Positions 37,175 to 45,736 of a stretch of DNA of 64,000 nt are shown in pieces (the first letter of the stretch is position 1; each line of letters opens with the position of its first letter). The DNA comes from Rhodoplanes serenus. Lineage in GTDB: Bacteria; Pseudomonadota; Alphaproteobacteria; Rhizobiales; Xanthobacteraceae. The notes beneath the pieces were generated by a model, which saw only the letters and a program-made list of their open reading frames with translations, had not been told where the DNA came from and searched no databases. The position numbers were made by a program, and so were the translations under genes. The DNA is taken from the NCBI GenBank assembly GCA_945893145.1, contig CAMDDZ010000018.1, positions 1 through 64,000 of the forward strand, read 5' to 3'.

Positions 37175-38149
37175 TCAACCCTCGGGCTTGATGCCCATCG
37201 CCTTGATGATCGGCAGCCACTTGTCGAGCTCGGCCTTATGGTGCGCGCGCAACGCTTCCGGGCTCTGCTGTTCGAGTGAAGGAATTTCCTGGCCAAGATC
37301 GGCAAGCCGCTTGCGCACCGTCGGGTCCGCCAGCGCCTCGCGTGTGGCCGCGAGCAGCCGCGTCACGATCTCCTTCGGCGTGCCCTTCGGCACCCACAGC
37401 GCATGCCAGATGCTGATGTAGAGGCCTGGCAGGCCAGCCTCGTCCACGGTCGGAATCTCAGGCGCGGCGGGCAACCGCACCTTCGCGGTCACCGCATAGG
37501 CCTTGAGCTTGCCGCCGCGCACGTGAGGCAGCGAATTCGCCGCCTGGTCGAACATCAGATCGAGCTGTCCGCCGATGACGTCCTGCAACGCCGGGCCTGC
37601 GCCACGATACGGAATGAACTGCAGCTTCACGCCGATGGTGTTCTGGAAATAAACGCCGCTGATGTGGGAGGCCGCACCCGCGCCCGCGGTGCCGACCGAG
37701 ACCTTGTCCTGGTTCTGCTTCACCCAGGCGATCAGCTCTTGCAGATTGTTCGCCGGGATCGACGTCTTGCTGACCACGAGCTGCGGGTTGTCGGCGATCA
37801 GCGAGATCGGCTCGAAATCGTTCAGCACGTCATATTGCAATGGATAAATCGCCGGATTGACGACGTGCGTGCTCCAGTGGCCGATGCCAATGGTGTAGCC
37901 GTCAGGCGCCGCGCGCGCGACCCGGGCGACGCCGATGGTTCCGGCTGCGCCCGTGGTGTTCTCGACCACCACGGTCTGCCCCAGCGACTGCCGCAGCCGC
38001 TCCGCCATGATGCGCGCGATCGTGTCGGTTGGCCCGCCGGCCGCGAACGGCACCACGAGCGTGATGGGCCGGTTCGGATAGGTCTGAGTCTGCGCGTTTC
38101 CGAATGAGCAACCTGCAGCCAACGCAAGGGCGATCAGCAGCTTTGTCAT
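37175..38149 (-). CDS. Bug receptor, array member 1 (promoter-proximal)
   Basis: A 324-residue TTT receptor and the first gene of the leftward array. The leader is LLIALALAAGCSFGNAQ; the AAGC could hint at a lipobox, but the -3 position is Ala, so ordinary Sec cleavage after NAQ-T is favoured. Loops: FAAGGPTDTIA (Asp42) and PDGYTIGIGHWSTHVVN. PYRGAGPALQDVIGGQLDL and PTVDEAGLPGLYISIWHALW follow. The 95-base gap to the divergent MFS gene must contain the array promoter, though I could not fix -35/-10 boxes. Confidence 0.93.
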   Translation of the reverse strand: MTKLLIALALAAGCSFGNAQTQTYPNRPITLVVPFAAGGPTDTIARIMAERLRQSLGQTVVVENTTGAAGTIGVARVARAAPDGYTIGIGHWSTHVVNPAIYPLQYDVLNDFEPISLIADNPQLVVSKTSIPANNLQELIAWVKQNQDKVSVGTAGAGAASHISGVYFQNTIGVKLQFIPYRGAGPALQDVIGGQLDLMFDQAANSLPHVRGGKLKAYAVTAKVRLPAAPEIPTVDEAGLPGLYISIWHALWVPKGTPKEIVTRLLAATREALADPTVRKRLADLGQEIPSLEQQSPEALRAHHKAELDKWLPIIKAMGIKPEG

Positions 38150-38192
38150 TTCTCTTGCTCTCCATCCCCGCTACACAGTAGCACCGCCAATT

Positions 38193-38220
38193 CGCCGCGG
38201 CATAGGGACCGCGGCGTTTT
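38193..38220 (+). terminator. Terminator-like hairpin with U-tract in the leader of the MFS gene
   Basis: Perfect 8-bp stem CGCCGCGG / CCGCGGCG with an 8-base loop, followed by TTTT. It has the form of an intrinsic terminator for rightward transcription, yet no rightward gene precedes it. It ends 25 bases before the MFS start, so it could be an attenuator. Confidence 0.5.
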
Positions 38221-38244
38221 GGTTCTGAACTGCCGGGAATTCGT

Positions 38245-39510
38245 TTGACTGTAGAGAGCATCGAGCAGAGCGCGCTCACGCAGCGCGCCGTTGGCGCGCA
38301 TTCGATCGAGACGCGCACCTCCTGGGTCGTGACCAGCGTCGCATTGCTGTGTCTGGGCATGTCGTTCGGCGCGCCGTGGATCACCATGGTCGGCCTGAAG
38401 ACGATCGCCGCCGACATGGGCGGCGAGCGTTCGATCCCGGCGCTGGCGAGCTCGCTGGTCTGGCTCGGCTCCGCCTTCGGAGGCATCCTGATGGGCCGCC
38501 TCGCCGACCGCTACGGCATCCGCTGGACTGTGATCGGTGGCGCCGTGATGATCGGGCTCGGTCTTTTGATCTCGACTGGCGGCCAGCCGTGGCAGCTTTA
38601 TGTCGGCCACGGCGTCTTCATGGGACTGATCGGCAACGCCGGTCTCAACGCACCGCTTTATGTCTATGTCAGCCGCTGGTTCGACAAGCGGCGCGGCTCA
38701 GCGCTCGCGCTGCTCTCAAGCGGCGGCTACATCGCGGGCTTCGTGTGGCCGACGATCTTCGAGCGCTGCATTACCTGGTTTGGCTGGCGCTCGACGATGG
38801 TCGGCTACGCGCTGCTGGAGATCGCGGTGATCGTCCCCATGGCGGCGATCTTTCTCCGCACGCCACCCGAAGTGGCGAGCGCAAGCGGCGCCGCCGGCAG
38901 TTCGGCCGCGCGGCCGAGCGTGCTCGGCTGGCATCCCAATGCTGTGTTCGTGATGGTCATCTTTGCGTCGTTCCTGTGCTGCGTGACCATGTCGATGCCG
39001 CAGGGCCATCTGGTGGCGTATTGCAGCGATCTCGGCATTTCCGCCACCCTCGGCGCCGCCATGTTGTCGGTGCTGCTGGGCGCGGGCTTCCTCAGCCGCC
39101 AGGCCTGGGGATTGCTGTCCGACCGGATCGGCGGCTTGCTCACCGCGATGTTCAGCTCGATCCTGCAATGTGTGGCCATGAGCGGCTTCCTGTTCGCGCA
39201 GCAGGAATACAGCCTGTTCTCCGTGTCGATGGCGTTCGGCATCGGCTTCAGCGCACTCATTCCGGCCTACGTGCTGGTGATCCGCGAGCTGTTCCCGATG
39301 AGCGAAGCGCATTGGCGGGTGCCGACGCTGCTGTTGATGAGCGGTAGCGGCATGGCGGCCGGCAACTGGCTCGCCGGCTACCTCTATGACATCTATGGCT
39401 ACTACGGGCCGGCGTTCATGACCGGCGTTGCGTTCAACGTGGTCAACCTCGCCATCCTGTTCATGCTGGTGGTGCGGCAGCACACCTATCAGCTCGCGCC
39501 GGCGCGCTGA
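38245..39510 (+). CDS. MFS transporter (monocarboxylate/oxalate:formate-like)
   Basis: A 421-residue, 12-helix major facilitator. The loop between helices 2 and 3 reads GRLADRYGIRW (MFS signature), and the NAPLYVYVSRWFDKRRGSALAL segment is like the OFA/monocarboxylate branch. The start is TTG 38245 with GGGA six bases upstream; no in-frame ATG fits before the first helix. It is divergent from the twelve-gene Bug array and may share its regulation or substrate class (organic acids), but that is inference from position only. Confidence 0.88.
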   Translation: MTVESIEQSALTQRAVGAHSIETRTSWVVTSVALLCLGMSFGAPWITMVGLKTIAADMGGERSIPALASSLVWLGSAFGGILMGRLADRYGIRWTVIGGAVMIGLGLLISTGGQPWQLYVGHGVFMGLIGNAGLNAPLYVYVSRWFDKRRGSALALLSSGGYIAGFVWPTIFERCITWFGWRSTMVGYALLEIAVIVPMAAIFLRTPPEVASASGAAGSSAARPSVLGWHPNAVFVMVIFASFLCCVTMSMPQGHLVAYCSDLGISATLGAAMLSVLLGAGFLSRQAWGLLSDRIGGLLTAMFSSILQCVAMSGFLFAQQEYSLFSVSMAFGIGFSALIPAYVLVIRELFPMSEAHWRVPTLLLMSGSGMAAGNWLAGYLYDIYGYYGPAFMTGVAFNVVNLAILFMLVVRQHTYQLAPAR

Positions 39511-39619
39511 CCGGAACCAGGGCGTTCACCAAACTGTTATCGCTGACGTCGATTTCCAATCATCCGCGGCGTCAAAGGCCGCGTACATGATGGAATGGCA
39601 TTTTCCGGAGGCCAGATTG

Positions 39620-40747
39620 ATGTTGCGCAGCTTATTGATTGCCGGCTCGCTCGCATTGTCGCCGGCCATCGCCAGCGCCGAAACCTTCAAGTCCTCGACC
39701 GGTGACCTCACGGTCGAAACCGTTGTCAGCGGCCTGGTGAATCCCTGGGCGCTCGCCTTCCTGCCCGACGGCCGCATGCTGATCACCGAGCGGCCCGGCC
39801 GGCTGCGCATCGCCACCCGCGACGGCAAGCTGTCGCCGGCGGTCGCAGGGTTGCCGCGCGTTTACGCGTCAGGCCAGGGCGGACTGCTCGACGTCGTGCT
39901 CGACCGGAGCTTCGCGCAGAACAGCACGATCTACTTTTGCTACGCCGAGCCGGTGAGCGGCGGCGCGCGCACCGCTCTCGCCCGCGCTCGGCTGGCCGAC
40001 GAAGGCACGCCACGGCTCGACGACGTGCAGGTGATCTTCCGTCAGGAGGGCCCGTTGTCGCGCGGCGGCCATTTTGGCTGCCGCATCGTGCAGACGCCGG
40101 ACAACAACCTGTTCCTCACCATGGGCGAGCACTTCATCGACCGCGATGAGGCGCAGAACCTTTCCAACCATCTCGGCAAGATCGTTCGCATCGCGCCGGA
40201 CGGCTCGGTGCCGCGCGACAATCCGTTCGTCGGCCGCACCGGCGCGCGGCCAGAGATCTGGTCCTACGGCCATCGCAATGCGCAGGGCGCGGCGCTGCAT
40301 CCGGTCACCGGCAAGCTCTGGCAGCACGAGCACGGCGCGCGCGGCGGCGACGAGGTCAACATTCCGCTGCCGGGACGCAATTACGGCTGGCCGGTGATCA
40401 GCTGGGGCGTCAATTACGACGGCACGCCGGTCGGCAGCGGCTTGGCCGAGATGGTGGGCATGGAGCAGCCGGTGAAATACTGGGTGCCGTCGATCGCGCC
40501 CTCCGGCATGGCGTTCTATCAAGGCGATCTGTTCGCAGCCTGGCGCGGCAACCTGTTCGTCGGCGCGCTCGCGGGCCAGATGCTGGTGCGACTGACGCTC
40601 GACGGCGAGAAGGTCACCGGCGAGGAGCGCCTGTTGCAAGGGCTGCGCGAGCGCATCCGCGACGTGCGCGTGGGGCCTGACGGCGCGATCTATTTGGTCA
40701 CGGACAATTCCGCCGGCCGCGTGCTGCGGGTAAGCCCGGCAAAATGA
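39620..40747 (+). CDS. PQQ-dependent sugar (aldose) dehydrogenase, secreted
   Basis: A 375-residue protein with a signal peptide (LLIAGSLALSPAIASA) and the six-bladed propeller of soluble glucose/sorbosone dehydrogenases (YliI-like): VNPWALAFLPDGRMLITERPGR, GQGGLLDVVLD, SRGGHFGCRI, SYGHRNAQG, WQHEHGARGGDEVN and APSGMAFY. Such enzymes oxidise aldoses in the periplasm with PQQ. ATG 39620 has GGAGG upstream; the open frame extends back over the MFS end but is not protein-like there. Confidence 0.9.
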   Translation: MLRSLLIAGSLALSPAIASAETFKSSTGDLTVETVVSGLVNPWALAFLPDGRMLITERPGRLRIATRDGKLSPAVAGLPRVYASGQGGLLDVVLDRSFAQNSTIYFCYAEPVSGGARTALARARLADEGTPRLDDVQVIFRQEGPLSRGGHFGCRIVQTPDNNLFLTMGEHFIDRDEAQNLSNHLGKIVRIAPDGSVPRDNPFVGRTGARPEIWSYGHRNAQGAALHPVTGKLWQHEHGARGGDEVNIPLPGRNYGWPVISWGVNYDGTPVGSGLAEMVGMEQPVKYWVPSIAPSGMAFYQGDLFAAWRGNLFVGALAGQMLVRLTLDGEKVTGEERLLQGLRERIRDVRVGPDGAIYLVTDNSAGRVLRVSPAK

Positions 40748-40762
40748 CCGCGGAGTTGCTCG

Positions 40763-41554
40763 TCAGCCCGGCACGCGGCCCTTCACCGCGTTTGCATACG
40801 CTGCATAGACGATGCGGCCATCCGGACCAGCGGGAAGCTGCTTCCGCAGCTGCGTCTTGACCTGCTCTTTTACCGCCGGCGACATCTCGCTGAACGCCTT
40901 GCCGACCGGCCCGACCGGCACAGAGTTCGACTCCCAGAAATCGTCGAAGCCGGAATACGCGACCTGAATGCGGATCACACGCGTTTCGATCGATTGGAGC
41001 CCGGCCTTCTCCCACAGCGCCCGCATGCTGTCCTGCCGCGAACTCTCGACACCGGCCGGCATCGGGGCCGAAATACCAACGGTCTTCATCGCAACGTGCA
41101 CTGGTTCCAGCGGAAGTCCGCCGCCCGGGATATCCCACATGTAGGTCGCAACGGTGCCGCCCGGCCGCACCACCCGCGCCATCTCGCGGACTGCTTTGAG
41201 CGGATCGGGGACGAAGGTGATGACCAGAGCCATGATCGCGACGTCGAAGCTGTGGTCGGTGAATGGCAGGTCCTGTGCGCCGGCCACGCGAAACTGCGCG
41301 AGCTTTGCGCCAGGCCGGGTGCGTGCATAAGAGAGTTGTCCCTCGGATGGATCGATGCCGGAAACTTCGCCCGGCGCCGCGTGCGCGATCAGGGTTTCGG
41401 TGAACGCGCCGTTGCCGCAACCCACATCGAGCCACCGCAAACCCTTCGGCAGGGCGAGCCAATCGAGGAACTGCGTCCCGACGGCCTGGCTCCATCGTCC
41501 CATCAGCCGTTCATAGGCCTTGCCATCCGAGAAAAGCGCCGACCCATCGCTCAT
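40763..41554 (-). CDS. Class I SAM-dependent methyltransferase
   Basis: A 263-residue methyltransferase of the Methyltransf_11/UbiE-like type: motif I LRWLDVGCGNGAFTETL, the acidic SGIDPSEGQ, motif II FDVAIMALVITFVPDP and motif III VVRPGGTVATYMWD. A C-terminal region with FDDFWESNS is typical of small-molecule methyltransferases. The substrate is unknown. It lies 36 bases downstream of the acetamidase-family gene, on the same strand. Confidence 0.88.
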   Translation of the reverse strand: MSDGSALFSDGKAYERLMGRWSQAVGTQFLDWLALPKGLRWLDVGCGNGAFTETLIAHAAPGEVSGIDPSEGQLSYARTRPGAKLAQFRVAGAQDLPFTDHSFDVAIMALVITFVPDPLKAVREMARVVRPGGTVATYMWDIPGGGLPLEPVHVAMKTVGISAPMPAGVESSRQDSMRALWEKAGLQSIETRVIRIQVAYSGFDDFWESNSVPVGPVGKAFSEMSPAVKEQVKTQLRKQLPAGPDGRIVYAAYANAVKGRVPG

Positions 41555-41590
41555 GATTGCTCCTGCCAGTAAGGCGCTCGTTTCTATGCT

Positions 41591-42541
41591 CTAAGATTGC
41601 CCAATCAGCTTCTTCTCCAGCATCACGTGGATGCCTTTGGTCCCATTGACCACCTGCGTCACCCGCAGGTCGGCGGCGAGGCTGCACAGCGTGTAGGCGT
41701 CCTCGCGTGACAGGTTGGTGCGCGCGCAGATCAGCTTGATCATGTCGCGCAGCGCGATCACCACGCAATCATCGAGGTCTGGATCGAAGCCCATGGTCAT
41801 CACGTGCGTCGGCGTCTCCGCCATCGGCCATTCCAGTTTCATGTCGTCGCGCACGATCAACTGGAACGTCCCGATGAGTCCGGTTTCGATCGCGGTGACG
41901 CAGACCTCGCCGTCGCCCTGCGCGCCGTGGCCGTCGCCGCAGGAGAACAGCGCGCCGTCGACGTGAATCGGAAGAAAAAGCGTGGTGCCGGCAACCAGTT
42001 CCTTGTTGTCGATGTTGCCGCCGTTCTTTCGCGGCGGCTGCGACGGGATCGCGCCCCAGCCGTGCGGCGGCGCCACCGCCATGATGCCGAAGAACGGCTT
42101 GAGATCGAGTTCCAGGCCCCAGGGCAGCGTGCCGACCATCCGCTTCTTGTCGAGCGGGATGTGCATGACGCGCATTTCATGGAAATCGTCCGGCAACGCA
42201 CCGGCCAGCGGACGGACCGTGTTGTAGCCCCAGTCGTAGTGCAGATCGATTTGCTTGATGCGAACTTCGAGCACCTGTCCGGCTTTGGCGCCGCGTATCG
42301 CCACCGGCCCGGTGAGAATGTGCGGGCCACCGAGCTTCGGCTGGATTTTCTGGTGGATCGTGGTCAGCGCCGGCGGGATGGTCAGGCCCGATCCTGCGGC
42401 CGGCAGCTGCGTCGGCTGACCGGACACCGTCGAGAACGTGATGGTGTCGCCGGAGTCGATGGTGAGCAGCGGCTTGAGCTTGGCGTCGAAGTAACCCCAA
42501 TGCACGGTGTCGGGTGCGGCGTCCAGGCGGTGCGTGGCCAT
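41591..42541 (-). CDS. Acetamidase/formamidase (FmdA/AmdA) family protein
   Basis: A 316-residue cytoplasmic protein. Family marks: VHWGYFDAKLKPLLTIDSGD at the start, NGGNIDNKELVAGTTLFLPI and CGDGHGAQGDGEVCVTAIET, which carry the metal-site residues of FmdA-type amidases. These enzymes hydrolyse formamide, acetamide or related amides to ammonia and the acid. It has no visible urea or amide transporter neighbour, so the physiological substrate is unclear. It is co-oriented with the methyltransferase downstream. Confidence 0.92.
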   Translation of the reverse strand: MATHRLDAAPDTVHWGYFDAKLKPLLTIDSGDTITFSTVSGQPTQLPAAGSGLTIPPALTTIHQKIQPKLGGPHILTGPVAIRGAKAGQVLEVRIKQIDLHYDWGYNTVRPLAGALPDDFHEMRVMHIPLDKKRMVGTLPWGLELDLKPFFGIMAVAPPHGWGAIPSQPPRKNGGNIDNKELVAGTTLFLPIHVDGALFSCGDGHGAQGDGEVCVTAIETGLIGTFQLIVRDDMKLEWPMAETPTHVMTMGFDPDLDDCVVIALRDMIKLICARTNLSREDAYTLCSLAADLRVTQVVNGTKGIHVMLEKKLIGQS

Positions 42542-42614
42542 CGGTTCATTCCCTGCTTCGGCGTTATCTTATCACCTGGATCGGATCGAAGGTGAGGCCG
42601 TGCTTCGGCACGAC

Positions 42615-42950
42615 CTACGTCCCTCGACATTTCAACGGCGATTTTCTCCATTGAGCGTAATTGAACAAGACATAGAGATGACCGCTTCGCCTATCGAGCC
42701 GATTGTCGATGGATGATCCGAGCGGATCGATGAACGTGTACTCAATGAATCGTTCCGTTATCTTCGCGCTAAGCTTCTGCTGTGTCATGCGCGGCGTCAC
42801 CGTCTGGTTGCGGTAATCGACTTCGATCTCGAAACGATCCACTGGTCCTTGGCAGATGAACAACGATGCTTGCGCTTGTGCAGCCGTCGGCAGCATCGCG
42901 GCCGCGAGAAACGCACTGGTGAACCACCGACTGCGCTGCGATGAAAACAA
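42615..42950 (-). CDS. Small exported hypothetical protein
   Basis: A 111-residue protein with a signal peptide (WFTSAFLAAAMLPTAAQAQ) and two cysteines (FICQGP and LKCRGT at the ends of the mature chain) that could form a disulfide. The mature chain has alternating beta-like segments (DRFEIEVDYRNQTVTPR, RFIEYTFIDPLG). The family is not recognised. It follows the split-barrel protein gene by ten bases on the same strand, so co-transcription is likely. Confidence 0.7.
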   Translation of the reverse strand: MFSSQRSRWFTSAFLAAAMLPTAAQAQASLFICQGPVDRFEIEVDYRNQTVTPRMTQQKLSAKITERFIEYTFIDPLGSSIDNRLDRRSGHLYVLFNYAQWRKSPLKCRGT

Positions 42951-42960
42951 TGAACCGCCC

Positions 42961-43398
42961 TCAGTCCCGCTTCATGATCACTGAGCTGTCGATCTGTTCG
43001 ATCAGATCGAGGTCGATGATCACGGCAGCGCCCTTTTTCTCCGGATCCTTCGACTGCTCTTCGTGGTTGGTGAGATTCCAGGCCTTGTCGCGGTCGGGTC
43101 CGCTGGTGACGACGCGTGCCTTGCCGTGGAAGCGGATGCAGCCGGCGCGATACGGGTTCTCTTTCCGCGCCGCGTTGCGGTAGTAGACCACGACGTTGGC
43201 ATTCTCGCCGAGGCGCGCCTGCGAGGTGCGGTGGCTGCGCTCCCAGTAGCAGAGCGTTTGATCGTCATAGACCGCGACGCTGCCCTTGGGACTGATCTGC
43301 GGACGGCCGTCCTTCGATGCGGTGCCGATCAGGCACGGCGTGCCGTCCGCCAGCGCCTTGTCCAACAAGTCTTGCATTACTGGTGTGATTTTGATCAT
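42961..43398 (-). CDS. Pyridoxamine 5'-phosphate oxidase-like flavin split-barrel protein
   Basis: A 145-residue protein of the PNPOx-like fold: GTPCLIGTASKDGRPQISPK forms the first strands and flavin loop, then LCYWERSHRTSQARLGEN, NVVVYYRNA and GCIRFHGKARVV. Such small proteins bind FMN, F420 or heme, and the family name does not imply vitamin B6 oxidation. It is the second gene in a leftward run from the methyltransferase at 43434. Confidence 0.88.
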   Translation of the reverse strand: MIKITPVMQDLLDKALADGTPCLIGTASKDGRPQISPKGSVAVYDDQTLCYWERSHRTSQARLGENANVVVYYRNAARKENPYRAGCIRFHGKARVVTSGPDRDKAWNLTNHEEQSKDPEKKGAAVIIDLDLIEQIDSSVIMKRD

Positions 43399-43433
43399 GG
43401 TTCTTCCTTCTGCGTTCTTGAAATCCAGCGTGT

Positions 43434-44201
43434 TCAGTTATCCCAGTCCAGATCGACCTCGACCAGCTGCGGCGTCAGCACCAGCGTGAAGTGGCCGAGC
43501 ACATGCGCGCCGGGAATGAAATGGAAGCGCGCGAAGGTCGTCATCAGGTCTTTCTCGTAAAGATCGGAGGTGTCGGCGCGGCAGATCGCGAACTTCGCCG
43601 CGGCCGAAACATTCTCGCGGTCGATGATGCACATCAGCACCATCTCGGGATGGCGCCTGAGGTAGTCGTAAACCGTGATGACCAGGTCCGGATAGCCGGG
43701 GTGCAGCATGTCGTCGAGCACGATCAAGCCCTTCGGATGCAGCACCGCATGCGCGAGCTCAAGGTCGCTGGTCAGCACCGCGTGCTCGTGCTCGCCGTCG
43801 ATATGGATGATGCGCGCCGTGCCGGTCGCAAGCTTGGCGCGCATCGCTGCGGGCGAAATCTTAGTGCTGCGCTCTTTCCAGGCAACGAAGCGGTCGCGCG
43901 CCAGGCCGTGAGCCGCGCAATTGGCGAGGAAGCGATCAAACACGCGTTCGCTCGGCCAATCGAACGTGTCGATGCCGATCGCGTTCTCGCCGGGCGCCAG
44001 CCCGAGCGCCATGGCGATGAAGAAGCGGCCCTCGAAGGTGCCGACCTCCACCATGTCGCCCTTGATGCCAAGCTCGGTCTGACGCCGGATCAGGTGACCG
44101 CAGAGGGCTGCGGCGAAATGCGACGACATTCCGCGGACGCGCTCGTAGCCATCGGCGAGAAAGCGGTCGATGGCGGTGTGGCCGCTCGCAATGTCGATCA
44201 T
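43434..44201 (-). CDS. SAM-dependent methyltransferase, Methyltransf_24-like
   Basis: A 255-residue protein. SAM-binding motif I is DMVEVGTFEGRFFIAMALGL with ENAIGIDTFDW after it, and IIHIDGEHEHAVLTSDLELA with LIVLDDMLHPGYPD matches the acidic segment of class I methyltransferases related to cephalosporin or macrocin methyltransferase types. ATG 44201 has AGGAG about ten bases upstream; the frame beyond it is not family-like. The substrate is unknown; such proteins often methylate sugars or secondary metabolites. Confidence 0.82.
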   Translation of the reverse strand: MIDIASGHTAIDRFLADGYERVRGMSSHFAAALCGHLIRRQTELGIKGDMVEVGTFEGRFFIAMALGLAPGENAIGIDTFDWPSERVFDRFLANCAAHGLARDRFVAWKERSTKISPAAMRAKLATGTARIIHIDGEHEHAVLTSDLELAHAVLHPKGLIVLDDMLHPGYPDLVITVYDYLRRHPEMVLMCIIDRENVSAAAKFAICRADTSDLYEKDLMTTFARFHFIPGAHVLGHFTLVLTPQLVEVDLDWDN

Positions 44202-44278
44202 CCGGCGAAAATCTCCTGCCCGGCCGCGACCATAGCATTGCGCCGCGTCAGGATGCGACCGCTGCGGCGGGGCGCCGG

Positions 44279-44638
44279 TTACAGCGGGCCGCGGAAGACG
44301 AAAAACGCACCCGCAGCAATCAATGCGAAGCCGACCGCATGATTCCAGGTGATGGCTTCCTTCAGATACAGGACCGAAAACGCCGCAAAGACCAGCAGCG
44401 TGATGACCTCCTGCATGGTTTTGAGTTGCGCCGTCGAATAGACCGCGCTGCCCCAGCGGTTGGCCGGCACCGCCATGCAATATTCGACGAAGGCGATGCC
44501 CCATGCCGCGAAGATGACGGCGATCAGCGGCACCTCCTTGAAGCGCAGGTGCCCGTACCAGGCGAGCGTCATGAAAATGTTGGAGCCGAGCAGCAGCAGG
44601 ATCGGCAAGACATAGGAAGAAGTGAGCATGGCGGGCAT
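44279..44638 (-). CDS. DUF486 family four-helix membrane protein
   Basis: A 119-residue membrane protein with four helices: LPILLLLGSNIFMTLAWYGH, LIAVIFAAWGIAFVEYCMAV, TLLVFAAFSVLYL and GFALIAAGAFFVF. The NRWGSAVYSTAQLKTMQEVI stretch between helices 2 and 3 is characteristic of DUF486, a half-size DMT-like family. Its function is not known; a dimeric transporter similar to SMR proteins is a reasonable guess. ATG 44638 is used; ATG 44629 is equally possible. Confidence 0.88.
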   Translation of the reverse strand: MPAMLTSSYVLPILLLLGSNIFMTLAWYGHLRFKEVPLIAVIFAAWGIAFVEYCMAVPANRWGSAVYSTAQLKTMQEVITLLVFAAFSVLYLKEAITWNHAVGFALIAAGAFFVFRGPL

Positions 44639-44717
44639 GACGATCTCACAAATGGCCTCGGTGCAGCGGCAGCGTTCCCAGGCTACCGTGCGGCATCCGA
44701 TTCGCGAATGCGAGACG

Positions 44718-45527
44718 ATGCTGCGGTCCGTCGAAACCGTCATGGCTGTTCTGATCGCGACCGCGCTCACCGCTGCGGTTGGCTTGATCGAGCCATCCTT
44801 GGTCGAGCCAGCTTTGGCCGAGCCGCTGCGCCCGCCAAAACCCTACACGCCGGTCGCCATCACGCCGCCGCCAGCCTTCGCGGACGAAAGCTTCGTGGCG
44901 TTCCGCCAGGAGTTCGCCGCCGTCGCCAAGGGCCGCATCTATGCCGAGCTGGCGCGTCTGATCGTGCCGGATGGCTTTTTCTGGGAGCGCGACTTCGGCA
45001 ACGGCTTCCAGGCCAGCAAGCCTGCGGTGGATAATCTCGCCGCCGCGGTCCGGCTCGAACACGACGGCGGCGTTGGCTGGAGCACACTCGCGGCCTTCGC
45101 GACTGAAGTGAGCGCCGCGCCGTTGCCGTCCTTTCCGGGCGTGATTTGCGCGCCGCAGAACCCGCAGTTCGACGCGATCGATTTCGACCGGCTGCTCAAC
45201 CAGTCCTACACCGATGAACCCGACTGGGCCTATCCGCGCGCCGACAAAACCATCATCCGCGCCGCCGCGGCCACGAACGCAGCCACGGTCGAGACGCTTG
45301 GCCTGAATTTTGTGCGCCTGCTTGCGCGCGCCGATCCCACCAATTCGTTGCCCAAAAGTGCGCCGTCCATTGACCGCAGCGCCTGGACACCGGTCGTGGC
45401 GCCAAGCGGCAAGACGGGGTTTGTCGCTCCCGGCGCGCTGGTTTCGTTCACGACCGAACGGCTGTGTTACGGCAAGGACGCGTCCGGGCGTTGGCGAATT
45501 GCGGGATTTGTCGGAACGGGGAATTGA
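44718..45527 (+). CDS. Secreted SH3-like repeat protein, paralogue A
   Basis: A 269-residue protein with a signal segment (VLIATALTAAVGLIEPSL) and a mature region that aligns over its length with the next gene: PYTPVAITPPPAFADESFVA, RLIVPDGFFWERDFG, GVICAPQNPQFDAIDFDRLL, TLGLNFVRLLARA and SGRWRIAGFVGTGN. The final 70 residues look like an SH3-type domain. Two Cys (VICAP and RLCYG) are shared with paralogue B. The start is set by the leader; no strong Shine-Dalgarno sequence is seen. Function unknown. Confidence 0.82.
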   Translation: MLRSVETVMAVLIATALTAAVGLIEPSLVEPALAEPLRPPKPYTPVAITPPPAFADESFVAFRQEFAAVAKGRIYAELARLIVPDGFFWERDFGNGFQASKPAVDNLAAAVRLEHDGGVGWSTLAAFATEVSAAPLPSFPGVICAPQNPQFDAIDFDRLLNQSYTDEPDWAYPRADKTIIRAAAATNAATVETLGLNFVRLLARADPTNSLPKSAPSIDRSAWTPVVAPSGKTGFVAPGALVSFTTERLCYGKDASGRWRIAGFVGTGN

Positions 45528-45560
45528 CCCGCCCGCGCTCGCTATGCGAGCTACGGCGGG
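45528..45560. repeat. Nested palindrome CCCGCC-N3-GCTCGC-N3-GCGAGC-N3-GGCGGG, copy 1
   Basis: Four 6-base blocks separated by 3-base spacers pair perfectly as two nested stems with a TAT loop. It begins immediately after the stop of paralogue A. A second copy with the same blocks and different spacers is at 54615-54647. It may act as a terminator or as a mobile palindromic repeat. Confidence 0.8.
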
Positions 45561-45736
45561 CAAACCCGCCCGGTGTTCGGTAGTCACCGCTATTCGGTAG
45601 TTAGATGCAACCGGCGGGCCTGCCCAGAGTTAGTGCGTGGTCCAGCGGGTCAAGCCCGCTTCGCACGTCGCAAGACGGTCGCAATTGTGGCGTTGGTTCG
45701 AATCTTCCATTCGTTTGGAACTCAATGGAGCCCCCG

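Noticed and set aside
37175..38149. Lipoprotein signal on the first array receptor
   Set aside because: AAGC near residue 14 lacks Leu/Val/Ile at the -3 position, and all sister receptors have ordinary Sec leaders.
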